64,000 nucleotides of DNA from Bacteroidia bacterium. Lineage in GTDB: Bacteria > Bacteroidota > Bacteroidia > J057. The stretch covers positions 186,001 through 250,000 of the forward strand of contig JAWKNO010000002.1 of the NCBI GenBank assembly GCA_041391665.1. Reading direction: 5' to 3'. The translations under genes and the position numbers were made by a program. Below the pieces are notes generated by a model. That model had not been told where the DNA came from and did no database searches. It was given only the letters and a program-made list of their open reading frames with translations. Below are positions 16,286 to 24,810 of the stretch, piece by piece (positions within the stretch are counted from its first letter, which is position 1; each line of letters begins with the position of its first letter).

Positions 16286-16331
16286 CTAAACTAATACATA
16301 GTATACCTCCAGATCAGTGACTTGTGTCACA
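16286..16331 (-). promoter_or_regulatory. Crp/Fnr-dependent promoter of the small-peptide/DUF2892/trxA operon
   Basis: On the minus strand, TGTGA-CACAAG-TCACT (16331-16316) is a CRP/FNR-family dyad, perfectly symmetric over GTGAC-N4-GTCAC. A TAGTTTAG box, one mismatch from TAnnTTTG, follows at 16293-16286. The centre-to-centre distance is about 34 bp, placing the operator near -41, the class II activator position. The dyad overlaps the stop of the regulator gene itself. Confidence 0.6.
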
Positions 16332-16953
16332 TACCGAGTAATTTTATTTCATTTCGGGCCAACTTAATCTTCCCGGAGGACTCCAGTTTTTTTAAGGTGC
16401 GTGAAATTACCTCCCTTGCAGTGCCCATATCGTTGGCAATTTCCTGATGTGTGCTGTGCAGGGTGTCTGTACTCTGATTGACTGCACGGGTTTTCAGATA
16501 TTCAAAGAGCCGTTCATCCAGATTTCTGAAGACCAGCTGATCGACCGTGTTGAGCAGATCCAGATAGCGCAGGTTATATAGACTAAAGAGAAACCGGTTA
16601 AGTGAAGGATATTTGCGCAGCCAGCCGTCAAGCCGCTCTACAGGAATTAACAGGAGATCGGTTTCTGTTTCGGTTACCGCCTGAATTTTGCTCTCCGAAT
16701 GTGTCATATAGGATGAAAAAGACATAATACACGATTCTCCCGGGCGGATATAGTACAGCAATAAATCTTTTTCTTCTCCCATACTGGAAGCTTTGATGAG
16801 ACCCCGGAGTACTACGGGTAAGACGTGAACAGAGGACCCTTCTTCCAATATCACCGTATGAGCCGGCAAGGTTTTTAGCAATCCGTATTGTTTGATTTCT
16901 TCCAGAAAATCTTTCTCGGCAAAAGGGATATATTGGGTGATTAATTGGTCCAT
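16327..16953 (-). CDS. Crp/Fnr family transcriptional regulator
   Basis: 208 aa. N-terminal cyclic-nucleotide-binding-like beta roll (residues about 15-130; 'HTVILEEGSSVHVLPVVLRG' and 'PGESCIMSFSSYM'), dimerisation helix, and a C-terminal winged HTH (about 150-208) with 'HQEIANDMGTAREVISRTLKKLE', quoted in part. The FNR four-cysteine cluster is absent, so it is not an oxygen-sensing FNR. The 'CIMSFSSY' phosphate-binding-cassette region resembles Bacteroidota regulators of sulfur/redox genes. It probably activates the adjacent operon through the dyad at 16316-16331 (inference). Confidence 0.9.
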   Translation of the reverse strand: MDQLITQYIPFAEKDFLEEIKQYGLLKTLPAHTVILEEGSSVHVLPVVLRGLIKASSMGEEKDLLLYYIRPGESCIMSFSSYMTHSESKIQAVTETETDLLLIPVERLDGWLRKYPSLNRFLFSLYNLRYLDLLNTVDQLVFRNLDERLFEYLKTRAVNQSTDTLHSTHQEIANDMGTAREVISRTLKKLESSGKIKLARNEIKLLGM

Positions 16954-17013
16954 AATAATTGCTGATTGTTGCTGTATTTACAATAATTCAGGGAAATATC
17001 CTCCCAATCTGCG

Positions 17014-17877
17014 TTAAACTTCCTCTCCCACAGCCACCGGCCGCTCCGGATTTGTAATCCATTCACTCCATGAACCGGGGTAAAGTTTTCCCATGCCCAG
17101 ACCCGCATGCGCCATGGCAAGCAGATTGTGACATGCGGTAACTCCTGATCCACAATAAGTTACAGATTCTTCAGGGTTGGTATTACCTAATACTTCCAAA
17201 AACCTGTTTTTAAGTTCCTCCGGGGGAAGAAAATAGCCCTCATTCCCGATATTACCTGCAAACGGGAGTGATTTTCCTCCGGGAATATGCCCGGCTACAG
17301 GGTCGATCGGTTCTGTTTCACCCAGATAACGAGGCCTTTCACGGGCATCTATCAATGTGCAGGCATGCTTTGTTTTGGCATATGTAAAATCTTCGATATC
17401 AGCGATATATTCGTTTCTGATTTGCGCTGTGAATGTTCCTCCGGGCCCCAAAAAAGGCTGGTCCGATACCGGATGCCCTGCTTGTTTCCATTTTGCCCAG
17501 CCGCCGTCCAACACAGCTGTCTGATCGTGCCCCAACCACCGCAACAGCCACCAAAGCCGTGCGGCAATTCCTCCGGCTCCCTGATCGTAAACGACTACCT
17601 GAGTGTGGGTTTCAATTCCCCAACTGGAAAAAAGGGCTACCAGTTTATCCGTATCCGGCAAAGGATGGCGGCCGCTTTTGCCCGGGATTATAGGAGAAGA
17701 CAGATCCCGGTCAAGGTGGGCATATACAGCGCCGGGAATGTGAGAATTCCCATATTCGGTTTCGCCCCAACGGGTATCGCCAAGGTTAAACCGGCAGTCG
17801 ACGATCCTGAAATTGGAATCATTGAGATGGGGGAGAAGGTCATGAGCAGAAATGAGGGTAGTAAACATATTATTCAA
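17014..17877 (-). CDS. Two-domain sulfurtransferase (thiosulfate / 3-mercaptopyruvate type)
   Basis: 287 aa with tandem rhodanese domains. Domain 1 (about 5-130) is the inactive one. Domain 2 (about 155-280) has the catalytic Cys242 in the loop 'YCGSGVTACH'. The CGSGVTA loop is the 3-mercaptopyruvate sulfurtransferase type rather than the CRKGVT of thiosulfate enzymes, so 3MST-like activity is more likely. 'DCRFNLGDTRWGE' and 'SHIPGAVYAHLDRDLS' are typical. It starts 2 bp after the O-antigen-ligase-like gene and precedes the Crp gene by 60 bp. Confidence 0.9.
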   Translation of the reverse strand: MNNMFTTLISAHDLLPHLNDSNFRIVDCRFNLGDTRWGETEYGNSHIPGAVYAHLDRDLSSPIIPGKSGRHPLPDTDKLVALFSSWGIETHTQVVVYDQGAGGIAARLWWLLRWLGHDQTAVLDGGWAKWKQAGHPVSDQPFLGPGGTFTAQIRNEYIADIEDFTYAKTKHACTLIDARERPRYLGETEPIDPVAGHIPGGKSLPFAGNIGNEGYFLPPEELKNRFLEVLGNTNPEESVTYCGSGVTACHNLLAMAHAGLGMGKLYPGSWSEWITNPERPVAVGEEV

Positions 17878-17879
17878 AA

Positions 17880-19112
17880 TCAGGAATCAAAATCAGGAAT
17901 CAAAAGATAACCGAGGCAGAAGAAGACAATTCCGATCTGCCTTTCCGGAAAATTTTCAAATAAAAACGCTACTGCAATCAGGCCGGTAAAGGCTACCATA
18001 AGGGTGTTTTTTCTCCGGAATGCATTTTTTAAAGGGTAAAAAATCACCCATAAAAGATACAGAAAACCCACAATACCTACACCACTGAGATACTTCAGAT
18101 ACAGGTTGTGGGGAATTTTTATATGGTCGGGTACCGTCGTGTACATGCCTATTTGGATGAGATGGCGTTCGATTTCCGGGCCAATATCTTCGAGTCCGGT
18201 ACCGACAACAGGATTTTCAGTGAAAATATCCCAGGCCTCGCCCCAGGCGAGGAGCCGTGAAGAAATCGAGTTGTCCTTATATATTCCCGATTGGTTTTTA
18301 TACTGGTTGTAGTCCCAAATACTCACCTGGACTCTTGTATGAAAAGAAGGAATGGTATAGTAGGCGATTACCGGAAGCAAGACTAACAGTAACAAAAAAG
18401 ACAATCCTTCTTTCCATCTCTTTTGTGTCATGATCTCCATCATGAGCCATGCCAACCCCCCCGCATAAAAACTCACCTGGGCTGTACGGCTATTGAGGAT
18501 GTGCAGGGAAACGATATTTACCGCAGTAGCCAAAATCAGTAGAAACAATAGCTTTCGGCTCAGATACTGCCTTTTTTTCAATATCAAAAATATACCAAGA
18601 ATACAGGCGAAGGCCAGCAATAAACCAAAGTAAATATGGCTGATACTTCCAAAAACATCAATATTGCTGTTCTGCCGTACTTTCTCCATTTCTTCTGCAT
18701 AGTTTTTCCAGAATATCGAGAGCGTAATGATCGCCCAGAGGCATTGAACAAAAATGAAGGTCAGGCCCAGTATATATTTTTGTTTGCCGTTAAGTGCCGG
18801 TAAAAGCACCAGGGCGACAGGAATCAGTAGAATAGACAGTTTAGTTTTGACGTCCCGGAGCCAGCCATCGGAGTTTTCGGTGAAAATACCAGAGATCACG
18901 GCAATAAAAAAAAGCCCGGCAAGCAGGCCGGCCGAGCGAAGTTTTTCTCTGTTAATGGAAAAGTTTTGGCGGTTTTGCCAGAGATTCCAAAGCCCGGCAG
19001 CCAGTAAAGATACCATTCCAAAACTGAGAACGGCTTTGGAAGCGGTAAGTCCCCCCACCATTGCGAGCAGGAGGAAAAACGAAACATTGGCGGGGGTGAA
19101 ATAGCTTTTCAT
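17880..19112 (-). CDS. O-antigen ligase / Wzy-like polytopic membrane protein
   Basis: 410 aa with ten or more TM segments and one large periplasmic loop (about residues 255-335) containing 'RLLAWGEAWDIFTENPVVG', 'GLEDIGPEI' and 'HNLYLKYLSGVGIVGFLYL'. The Wzy_C-type motif of an Arg/Trp-rich helix followed by 'PHN.YL' is what defines O-antigen ligase-like proteins. Substrate (LPS O-antigen, polymer, or protein glycan) cannot be told. Its upstream neighbour is a sulfotransferase, so modification of a surface glycan is possible (inference). Confidence 0.82.
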   Translation of the reverse strand: MKSYFTPANVSFFLLLAMVGGLTASKAVLSFGMVSLLAAGLWNLWQNRQNFSINREKLRSAGLLAGLFFIAVISGIFTENSDGWLRDVKTKLSILLIPVALVLLPALNGKQKYILGLTFIFVQCLWAIITLSIFWKNYAEEMEKVRQNSNIDVFGSISHIYFGLLLAFACILGIFLILKKRQYLSRKLLFLLILATAVNIVSLHILNSRTAQVSFYAGGLAWLMMEIMTQKRWKEGLSFLLLLVLLPVIAYYTIPSFHTRVQVSIWDYNQYKNQSGIYKDNSISSRLLAWGEAWDIFTENPVVGTGLEDIGPEIERHLIQIGMYTTVPDHIKIPHNLYLKYLSGVGIVGFLYLLWVIFYPLKNAFRRKNTLMVAFTGLIAVAFLFENFPERQIGIVFFCLGYLLIPDFDS

Positions 19113-19150
19113 GAGCCGGGAAATAAAGAAATTCGTGCGAGAAAAACCAT

Positions 19151-19921
19151 TTATTCACCATACAAAACCGGAAAATCCATATCCAGCCGGGCCTGCATAT
19201 CGCTGATAATTTGGATTACCTGTTCCTTGTAATCATCATCCAGCTGATTCCAGTTTGTTCTGCGGTTATCCAGCTTTGCAGGAAGTTTGGATGCAAAGTG
19301 TATGGGAAAAGGCAATTGCGCGAAATCACAGATTTGCCGGGTGAAAGCTACCGGGTTGTTGCAGAAGTTTTCATAGCGAAGGGTAAGCGTGTCCGGTTTC
19401 TGATACCAGTTTTCGTAAAAATACTCCATACTCCGCACCCAGAAATTGGCCCGTGCATATAGCTGGTGTTCGGGGTTTTCTGTATTTCTTTTCCAGTAGT
19501 CTTTCGAAACAATTTGCCCAGGGCCATCGCGAAGGATGATAACTTTTCGAATATCATCTTTGCCAAAATTCTCCTGCAAAAACGAAGGCATATAAAAGAG
19601 CCAGGGATTTTTTAGAAGTAAGGTTTGGGAGGAAGGTACGGAAAACTTTCGGTCAAAGATTTTCCGAAACCGGTGATGGGTTTCGGCGTCAAACCGCGGT
19701 TCCTGATAATGGACAAAACCTTCCCGGTTGATGGTGGCATAATCATCTTCCAGCCGGATAAATCCCGCATCAAATTTCCTAAGGATTTTGGTGAGGGTGC
19801 GTTCTTCCAGGTTTGGCTTAAAGCGCGCCCTCCGGAGACAGATTTGCGGGTGTTTTCTCAGGATGTCCACCAGCAAGGTAGTGCCGCTGTTCCAGTATCC
19901 GACAATAAAAATTGATTTCAC
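19151..19921 (-). CDS. PAPS-dependent sulfotransferase family protein
   Basis: 257 aa from a GTG at 19921, chosen because it lies 2 bp after the upstream stop and opens directly on the family motif. An upstream ATG at 19978 would overlap the neighbour by 55 bp. 'FIVGYWNSGTTLLVDIL' (residues 5-21) is the 5'-phosphosulfate-binding loop; 'KVIILRDGPGQIVSKDYWKR' (quoted whole) is the 3'-phosphate region with its Arg and Ser; 'LTLRYENFCNNP' is typical of the sulfotransferase_3 group. It is likely to sulfate a surface glycan or lipid. Confidence 0.8.
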   Translation of the reverse strand: MKSIFIVGYWNSGTTLLVDILRKHPQICLRRARFKPNLEERTLTKILRKFDAGFIRLEDDYATINREGFVHYQEPRFDAETHHRFRKIFDRKFSVPSSQTLLLKNPWLFYMPSFLQENFGKDDIRKVIILRDGPGQIVSKDYWKRNTENPEHQLYARANFWVRSMEYFYENWYQKPDTLTLRYENFCNNPVAFTRQICDFAQLPFPIHFASKLPAKLDNRRTNWNQLDDDYKEQVIQIISDMQARLDMDFPVLYGE

Positions 19922-19923
19922 GA

Positions 19924-21240
19924 TTATCCACCCCAATTGAGTTCGATGCCCTGTTTTCCGGGTTCCGGGAATAAACAACTGAAATTATACTGTTGTTTTT
20001 CAGCTTCCGTAAAGACACTGCGAAGAACTTCATTGTCGTGGTTAAAAGCAAAAACAATTTCTTTGGACATGTCTCTTTTTGGGTGGAGGATAATGCGGGC
20101 CATAGCTTCTTTATTGGGGAGTCCATGGCGGCTGCCGTCGGTGCTGACAACATAATAACTTCCGTCAACGAGGTCGAGCATTTCATGGGTATTGCTCGCT
20201 TTACTGGAATGGTGGGAGAGTTTTACCACATCCACTTTCATGCGGTTTTCCTCAGAATAACCCAGCGCGCGGAGGCTTTCGCCTACTACTTTGCCATGCG
20301 CATCGCCCAATAAAAGCATCTTTACGCCACCATATTCAAAAGTGAATGCAATGCTACTGCCGTTGGGAATAGAAGTATCTGCATTTTCTTTATTTTGAGC
20401 CAAAACTTCCAGCGGTTGGTCGTAGTCGAGGGTAATGACAGCCCGGGTACTTTCCATTTCTTCCTGCCATTCGCGGTTGAGTTTGGCGAGTCCTTCTTCT
20501 GCAGGTGAGAGAATGGTGAGTGTTGCCCCATAGAGTTCGTGGATCTGCCCGGTCATAACTGGTTGGGTATGCCAGTTGCCATTTTCCTCCAGAAAATCTT
20601 CCAGACTTATGCCTTGCGCGAGGCTTCTGGATTTGTCGCCGGTATCGGGCAATGCCACAGCCCGGGAGTTATCAGGTTGCTGGTTGAAGTAAGCGGAAAG
20701 CAGGACACCAGAGTTGAACCAGAACTGTTTTATCCAGTCTTTGGGAAACGTGGCATCATTGCAGAAGGCAAGTACACCACCGATATGATCCTGATCTACA
20801 TGGGTTACGACCAGCAGATCAATGGATGCATTGGCTTCGTGCATGCGTTTGAGAAAGTCCTTATGATAGTTTTGGTAAGATTTCACCAACCCACCGTCAA
20901 TCCATATATAATGACTTGATCCTGCATGGTCTTCAAAACCTAACAGCAGCGTATCTCCATTGTTTGCCGGAAGGGACGCAAATTTCACACGAGGCCTGGG
21001 CGGCTCAGGTGTTGGTTCTTCCGGCTTGGAAACAACTTCGTCATCGGGTAGATCCGGAACGAGAACAGGGCCCTTGGTATCATTGCTACCGGAAGATTCG
21101 GCTTTTGGAGGTATAACAGGATCTTGTTTGGGTTTGGTTTCCGGTTCAGGCTGGGGATCCTGATTTGGTTCCATATCAGGGGTGTTTCCAAACAAATTGA
21201 AAAAAAAGCTTTTAATGATGCGGACGATTCGGGTAATCAT
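19924..21240 (-). CDS. Metallo-beta-lactamase-fold hydrolase (ComEC-MBL-like) with Pro-rich spacer
   Basis: 438 aa. A short hydrophobic N-terminus (residues 1-18) without a clear cleavage site is followed by a Pro/Glu/Lys-rich spacer (22-83) and an MBL domain. The metal motif is T146-H-V-D-Q-D-H-I-G-G (His147, Asp149, Asp151, His152), with 'MLLLGDAHGK' and 'VVKLSHHSSKAS' further on, as in ComEC/Rec2-type MBL proteins. Such stand-alone proteins are often annotated as competence-like hydrolases, but no ComEC channel is present. A nuclease or phosphodiesterase activity is possible and unproved. It is the first gene of the minus-strand block. Confidence 0.72.
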   Translation of the reverse strand: MITRIVRIIKSFFFNLFGNTPDMEPNQDPQPEPETKPKQDPVIPPKAESSGSNDTKGPVLVPDLPDDEVVSKPEEPTPEPPRPRVKFASLPANNGDTLLLGFEDHAGSSHYIWIDGGLVKSYQNYHKDFLKRMHEANASIDLLVVTHVDQDHIGGVLAFCNDATFPKDWIKQFWFNSGVLLSAYFNQQPDNSRAVALPDTGDKSRSLAQGISLEDFLEENGNWHTQPVMTGQIHELYGATLTILSPAEEGLAKLNREWQEEMESTRAVITLDYDQPLEVLAQNKENADTSIPNGSSIAFTFEYGGVKMLLLGDAHGKVVGESLRALGYSEENRMKVDVVKLSHHSSKASNTHEMLDLVDGSYYVVSTDGSRHGLPNKEAMARIILHPKRDMSKEIVFAFNHDNEVLRSVFTEAEKQQYNFSCLFPEPGKQGIELNWGG

Positions 21241-21580
21241 AGGGGAGAGGTTTGTTTAGCTGCTATATTAGTGATAATCAGGAACTAAGCCAAAGGATAA
21301 AATTTCTATTAATTTTTGGTGTATCTGATGAAATAAAAGTTGTAACTTATTTCAGAATTGGAAGCAACCAGAATTTCGAATATACAGATACTAATAATCA
21401 GGAATTTATGTATGACATTGTCTGTCTCCGGTATAGCTGCAAATGATTGCCCAATTCTTCCACGTTAATTTATTATTGTATGATTTACTTTTATTTCATA
21501 CCTTAGATTGAGAATCAGGAACTAAACAAGTTTAGGCCTGTTCTGAAAAGGATCCATGTATTTACCTAACGACTACTATT
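21241..21580. other. 340-bp intergenic region upstream of susC
   Basis: No gene is seen. It contains three copies of AATCAGGAAYTWA at 21276-21288, 21396-21408 (diverged) and 21513-21525, spaced 120 and 117 bp. Copies 1 and 3 each follow a TAnnTTAG box (21264-21271 and 21499-21506), so the block looks like a duplicated promoter and start site. The rest is AT-rich and unremarkable. Confidence 0.6.
21476..21506 (+). promoter_or_regulatory. Candidate susC promoter
   Basis: TTG at 21476-21478, 20 bp, then TACCTTAG at 21499-21506, one mismatch from TAnnTTTG. Spacing fits the Bacteroidota -33/-7 arrangement. The 5' leader would be about 60-65 nt. Confidence 0.42.
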
Positions 21581-24500
21581 ATGAACAAAACCCACCCTTA
21601 TTTGGTGCTTCACCATCTATTTAATCGAAAATCAAAAATCTTACTTCTGAGTGCCTGTATGATGTTATTTGCTCAGATTGGCTTTGCGCAATCTCAGAAA
21701 ATAACCGGTACAGTATTGTCTCAGGACGGTTCTGCTTTGGCTGGAGCGACCGTACTGGCCAAAGGAACGCAGCGTGGCGTTCTGACTGACGGCGAAGGTA
21801 CCTATAGCCTGGATGTACCTGCCGGTGTTACCACCCTGGTTGTTTCCTACATTGGTTTTACTACTCAGGAGGTAGAAATTGCCGGTCGCAGCCAGATCAA
21901 TATTTCTATGGTAGAAAGTTCTTCTACTTTGGATGAGGTCGTAGTGGTTGCCTACGGTACGCAAAAGAAAGCTACCGTTACCGGGGCCGTTGTGGGTGTT
22001 TCCGGAAAAGATATCATGCCTTCTCCGGCAGTCGATATCTCCAACTCATTGGCAGGTCGTCTGCCTGGTCTGGTTGTGATCCAGCCAAGTGGTGAGCCTG
22101 GCTACGACGGTGCGCTTATCCGTATCAGAGGTACAAACACACTGGGAAACAGCAGCCCGCTGGTAGTAATTGACGGTATTCCTGATCGTGATGGTGGTTT
22201 AGGCCGACTGAGCCCGCAGGATATCGAGTCTATCTCTGTACTGAAAGATGCTTCTGCTGCGATCTATGGAGCAAGAGCGGCAAATGGTGCAATCCTGATC
22301 ACTACCAAACGCGGTAAAACAGGTAAGCCCTCCGTTACTTATGATTTCAATCAGGGATGGGCACAGCCAACGGTTATTCCCCAAATGTCAAATGCTGTTG
22401 AGTATGCCAATATCATGAACGAGCTGCCGATCTACAGAACAATCCCTGTGGATGAGTGGGCTACCGCATGGCAAAGCATTCAGACTACAGGTACTTATGA
22501 TTCTCCTACGCCGGGTGTTTCTACCCTGAATGCGAACTACAGCCCTGATGCTGTTCGCAAGCATGGCGATGGTTCTGATCCCTGGGGATATCCTGACACC
22601 GACTGGTTTGGTGATGCGTTTAAAACCTGGTCTCCTCAGGCACGTCACAACCTGCAAATCGGTGGTGGTTCTGAAAGCGTAAAATATATGGCGTCTATGG
22701 GTTATGTAAACCAGGATGCGTATTACAAAAATTCGGCTACCCGTTATCAGCAGTACAGCCTTCGTATCAATCTTGATGCAAAAGTAAACAAGTACATCAA
22801 TACGAGCCTGGGTCTGATGACACGTCGCGAAGATCGCCGGTTCCCGACTCAGTCAGCGGGTGCAATTTTCCGTATGCTGATGCGTGGAAGACCCACCGAG
22901 CCGGAAGTATGGCCCAATGGCCTGCCAGGACCTGACATCGAAAATGGTCAGAATCCTTATGTAATCACTACCAACGCTACAGGTTATCAGGACAATCCTA
23001 CCGGTTACCTGCAGGCTAATGGCTCTGTAGTTGTTACCAATCCATGGATTGAAGGACTGAAGCTGACACTGAGTGGCTCTATTGACCAAAACAGCCAAAC
23101 TAATAAGATCTGGGAAACTCCCTGGAGTCTTTATTATTGGGATCGCGTTTCTTATGAAGCAGATGGTAAAACCCCGCTGTTGGTGGGTGCCGTTCGTTCC
23201 AACTTTAAAGATCCACGCCTTACACAGGGTTACAGCAGTGTGCTGAATACCAACATGACCGGTATGCTTTCTTATGACCGCACTTTTGGTGGCCATACAC
23301 TGAACCTTCTGGCAGGGGTAACCAGAGAGAAATTTACCGGAGAAGGATTTTTTGCATTCCGTAGAAACTATATTTCTGGTGCGGTTGATCAGTTGTTTGC
23401 CGGTGGATCACTCCAGCAAAATACAGGGGGTAGCGCTTATGAAAGAGCTCGCCTTGGTTACTACGGTCGTGCGCAATACAACTATAAAGAAAGATATCTG
23501 GCAGAATTTATCTGGAGATATGATGGTTCTTACATTTTCCCGGAATCACAAAGATTCGGCTTCTTCCCAGGTATCCTCGCAGGTTGGAATATCTCCAATG
23601 AAGATTTCTTCAATGTGAGCTTCGTCAACTATCTGAAACTCCGTGGATCTTTCGGCCAGATGGGTAATGACCAGGTATTCTACAATGGTGCCCTTCAGGA
23701 ATATGCCTATCTGTCAACCTATGGTTTCGGTGCCTATCCTATCAATGGTGCTGTGGCTACTACCCTCAGAGAGACAATTCTTGCTAACCCTAACTTTACA
23801 TGGGAAAGAGCGAATAACCTGAACGTGGGTCTTGATGGATCACTTTTTGGTGGTAAAGTTGACTTTACTTTCGAATACTTCTACAACAGACGTGATCAGA
23901 TCCTGATCCAGTTGACGGGTTCTACTCCTGCATCATCCGGTATTAGTTCACTCCTCCCTCCTGTGAATGGTGGTAAAGTTGACAACCGTGGTTTCGAGTT
24001 TAATGTTGCTTACAATGGAAGTACTTCTGGAAACTTAATGTTCCGCGCCGGTCTCAACGGTGGATATGCACAAAACAAAGTGGTATTCATGGATGAAATC
24101 CCTGGTGCACCAGAATATCAGCTGCAGGAAGGCAAACCAATTGGCGGTTATTTAGTTTATAAGTCAGACGGTGTATTCATGGACAAAGCTGCGATCGAAG
24201 CTAATACCATTGACTACAGTGCCGTTACTTCTCAACTGATTCCCGGTGATATGAGATTTGAAGATGTAGACGGAGATGGAAAAATTACAGCAGACGACCG
24301 TGTACGTCTGAACCAAAATGCAACGCCAACCTTCAACTTTGGTGCTACGCTGATGCTTCAATACAAAGGATTTGATCTGAATGCCCTTCTTCAGGGTGCT
24401 ACAGGTGCTTCTATCCGTTTTGGAACAGAATCAGGTGATATCGGTAACTTCCTGAAATACAGCTATGACAACCGGTGGTCTATTGACAATCCTAGCAGTG

Positions 24501-24799
24501 AGCATCCTCGTCTGGCTAGTAGAGGTGATACTTACTTTACCGGTGGTAGCTTTGGTAACAATACCTACTTCCTTTTCAGCAAGAATTATATCCGTCTGAA
24601 AAACCTGGAATTGGGTTACCGGATCTCTCCTGATGTACTTTCAAAAGTGAAAGTAGGCAGCGTAAGGTTCTATGTCAATGCACTGAACCTCGTTACGTTT
24701 GATAAACTGAAGATATTTGACCCGGAAACAACAACAGGTAGTGGTGTTTACTATCCACAGGCCAGAGTCATTAATGCAGGTTTTAGTCTAACATTCTAA
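21581..24799 (+). CDS. SusC/RagA-type TonB-linked outer-membrane transporter
   Basis: 1072 aa. Signal peptide (cleavage near residue 36, '..IGFAQSQ'), CarboxypepD_reg-like domain (about 39-115, 'ITGTVLSQDGSALAGATVLAKG', quoted in part), TonB-contact segment 'LDEVVVVAYGTQKKATVTGAV' (quoted in part), plug domain (about 130-240, 'IRIRGTNTLGNSSPLVVIDGIP', quoted in part), then the 22-strand barrel ending in 'ARVINAGFSLTF' with the terminal Phe needed for barrel assembly. It imports a ligand captured by SusD. No glycoside hydrolase is nearby, so the substrate is not deduced. susD follows after 11 bp. Confidence 0.95.
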   Translation: MNKTHPYLVLHHLFNRKSKILLLSACMMLFAQIGFAQSQKITGTVLSQDGSALAGATVLAKGTQRGVLTDGEGTYSLDVPAGVTTLVVSYIGFTTQEVEIAGRSQINISMVESSSTLDEVVVVAYGTQKKATVTGAVVGVSGKDIMPSPAVDISNSLAGRLPGLVVIQPSGEPGYDGALIRIRGTNTLGNSSPLVVIDGIPDRDGGLGRLSPQDIESISVLKDASAAIYGARAANGAILITTKRGKTGKPSVTYDFNQGWAQPTVIPQMSNAVEYANIMNELPIYRTIPVDEWATAWQSIQTTGTYDSPTPGVSTLNANYSPDAVRKHGDGSDPWGYPDTDWFGDAFKTWSPQARHNLQIGGGSESVKYMASMGYVNQDAYYKNSATRYQQYSLRINLDAKVNKYINTSLGLMTRREDRRFPTQSAGAIFRMLMRGRPTEPEVWPNGLPGPDIENGQNPYVITTNATGYQDNPTGYLQANGSVVVTNPWIEGLKLTLSGSIDQNSQTNKIWETPWSLYYWDRVSYEADGKTPLLVGAVRSNFKDPRLTQGYSSVLNTNMTGMLSYDRTFGGHTLNLLAGVTREKFTGEGFFAFRRNYISGAVDQLFAGGSLQQNTGGSAYERARLGYYGRAQYNYKERYLAEFIWRYDGSYIFPESQRFGFFPGILAGWNISNEDFFNVSFVNYLKLRGSFGQMGNDQVFYNGALQEYAYLSTYGFGAYPINGAVATTLRETILANPNFTWERANNLNVGLDGSLFGGKVDFTFEYFYNRRDQILIQLTGSTPASSGISSLLPPVNGGKVDNRGFEFNVAYNGSTSGNLMFRAGLNGGYAQNKVVFMDEIPGAPEYQLQEGKPIGGYLVYKSDGVFMDKAAIEANTIDYSAVTSQLIPGDMRFEDVDGDGKITADDRVRLNQNATPTFNFGATLMLQYKGFDLNALLQGATGASIRFGTESGDIGNFLKYSYDNRWSIDNPSSEHPRLASRGDTYFTGGSFGNNTYFLFSKNYIRLKNLELGYRISPDVLSKVKVGSVRFYVNALNLVTFDKLKIFDPETTTGSGVYYPQARVINAGFSLTF

Positions 24800-24810
24800 G
24801 ATAATCTGAA

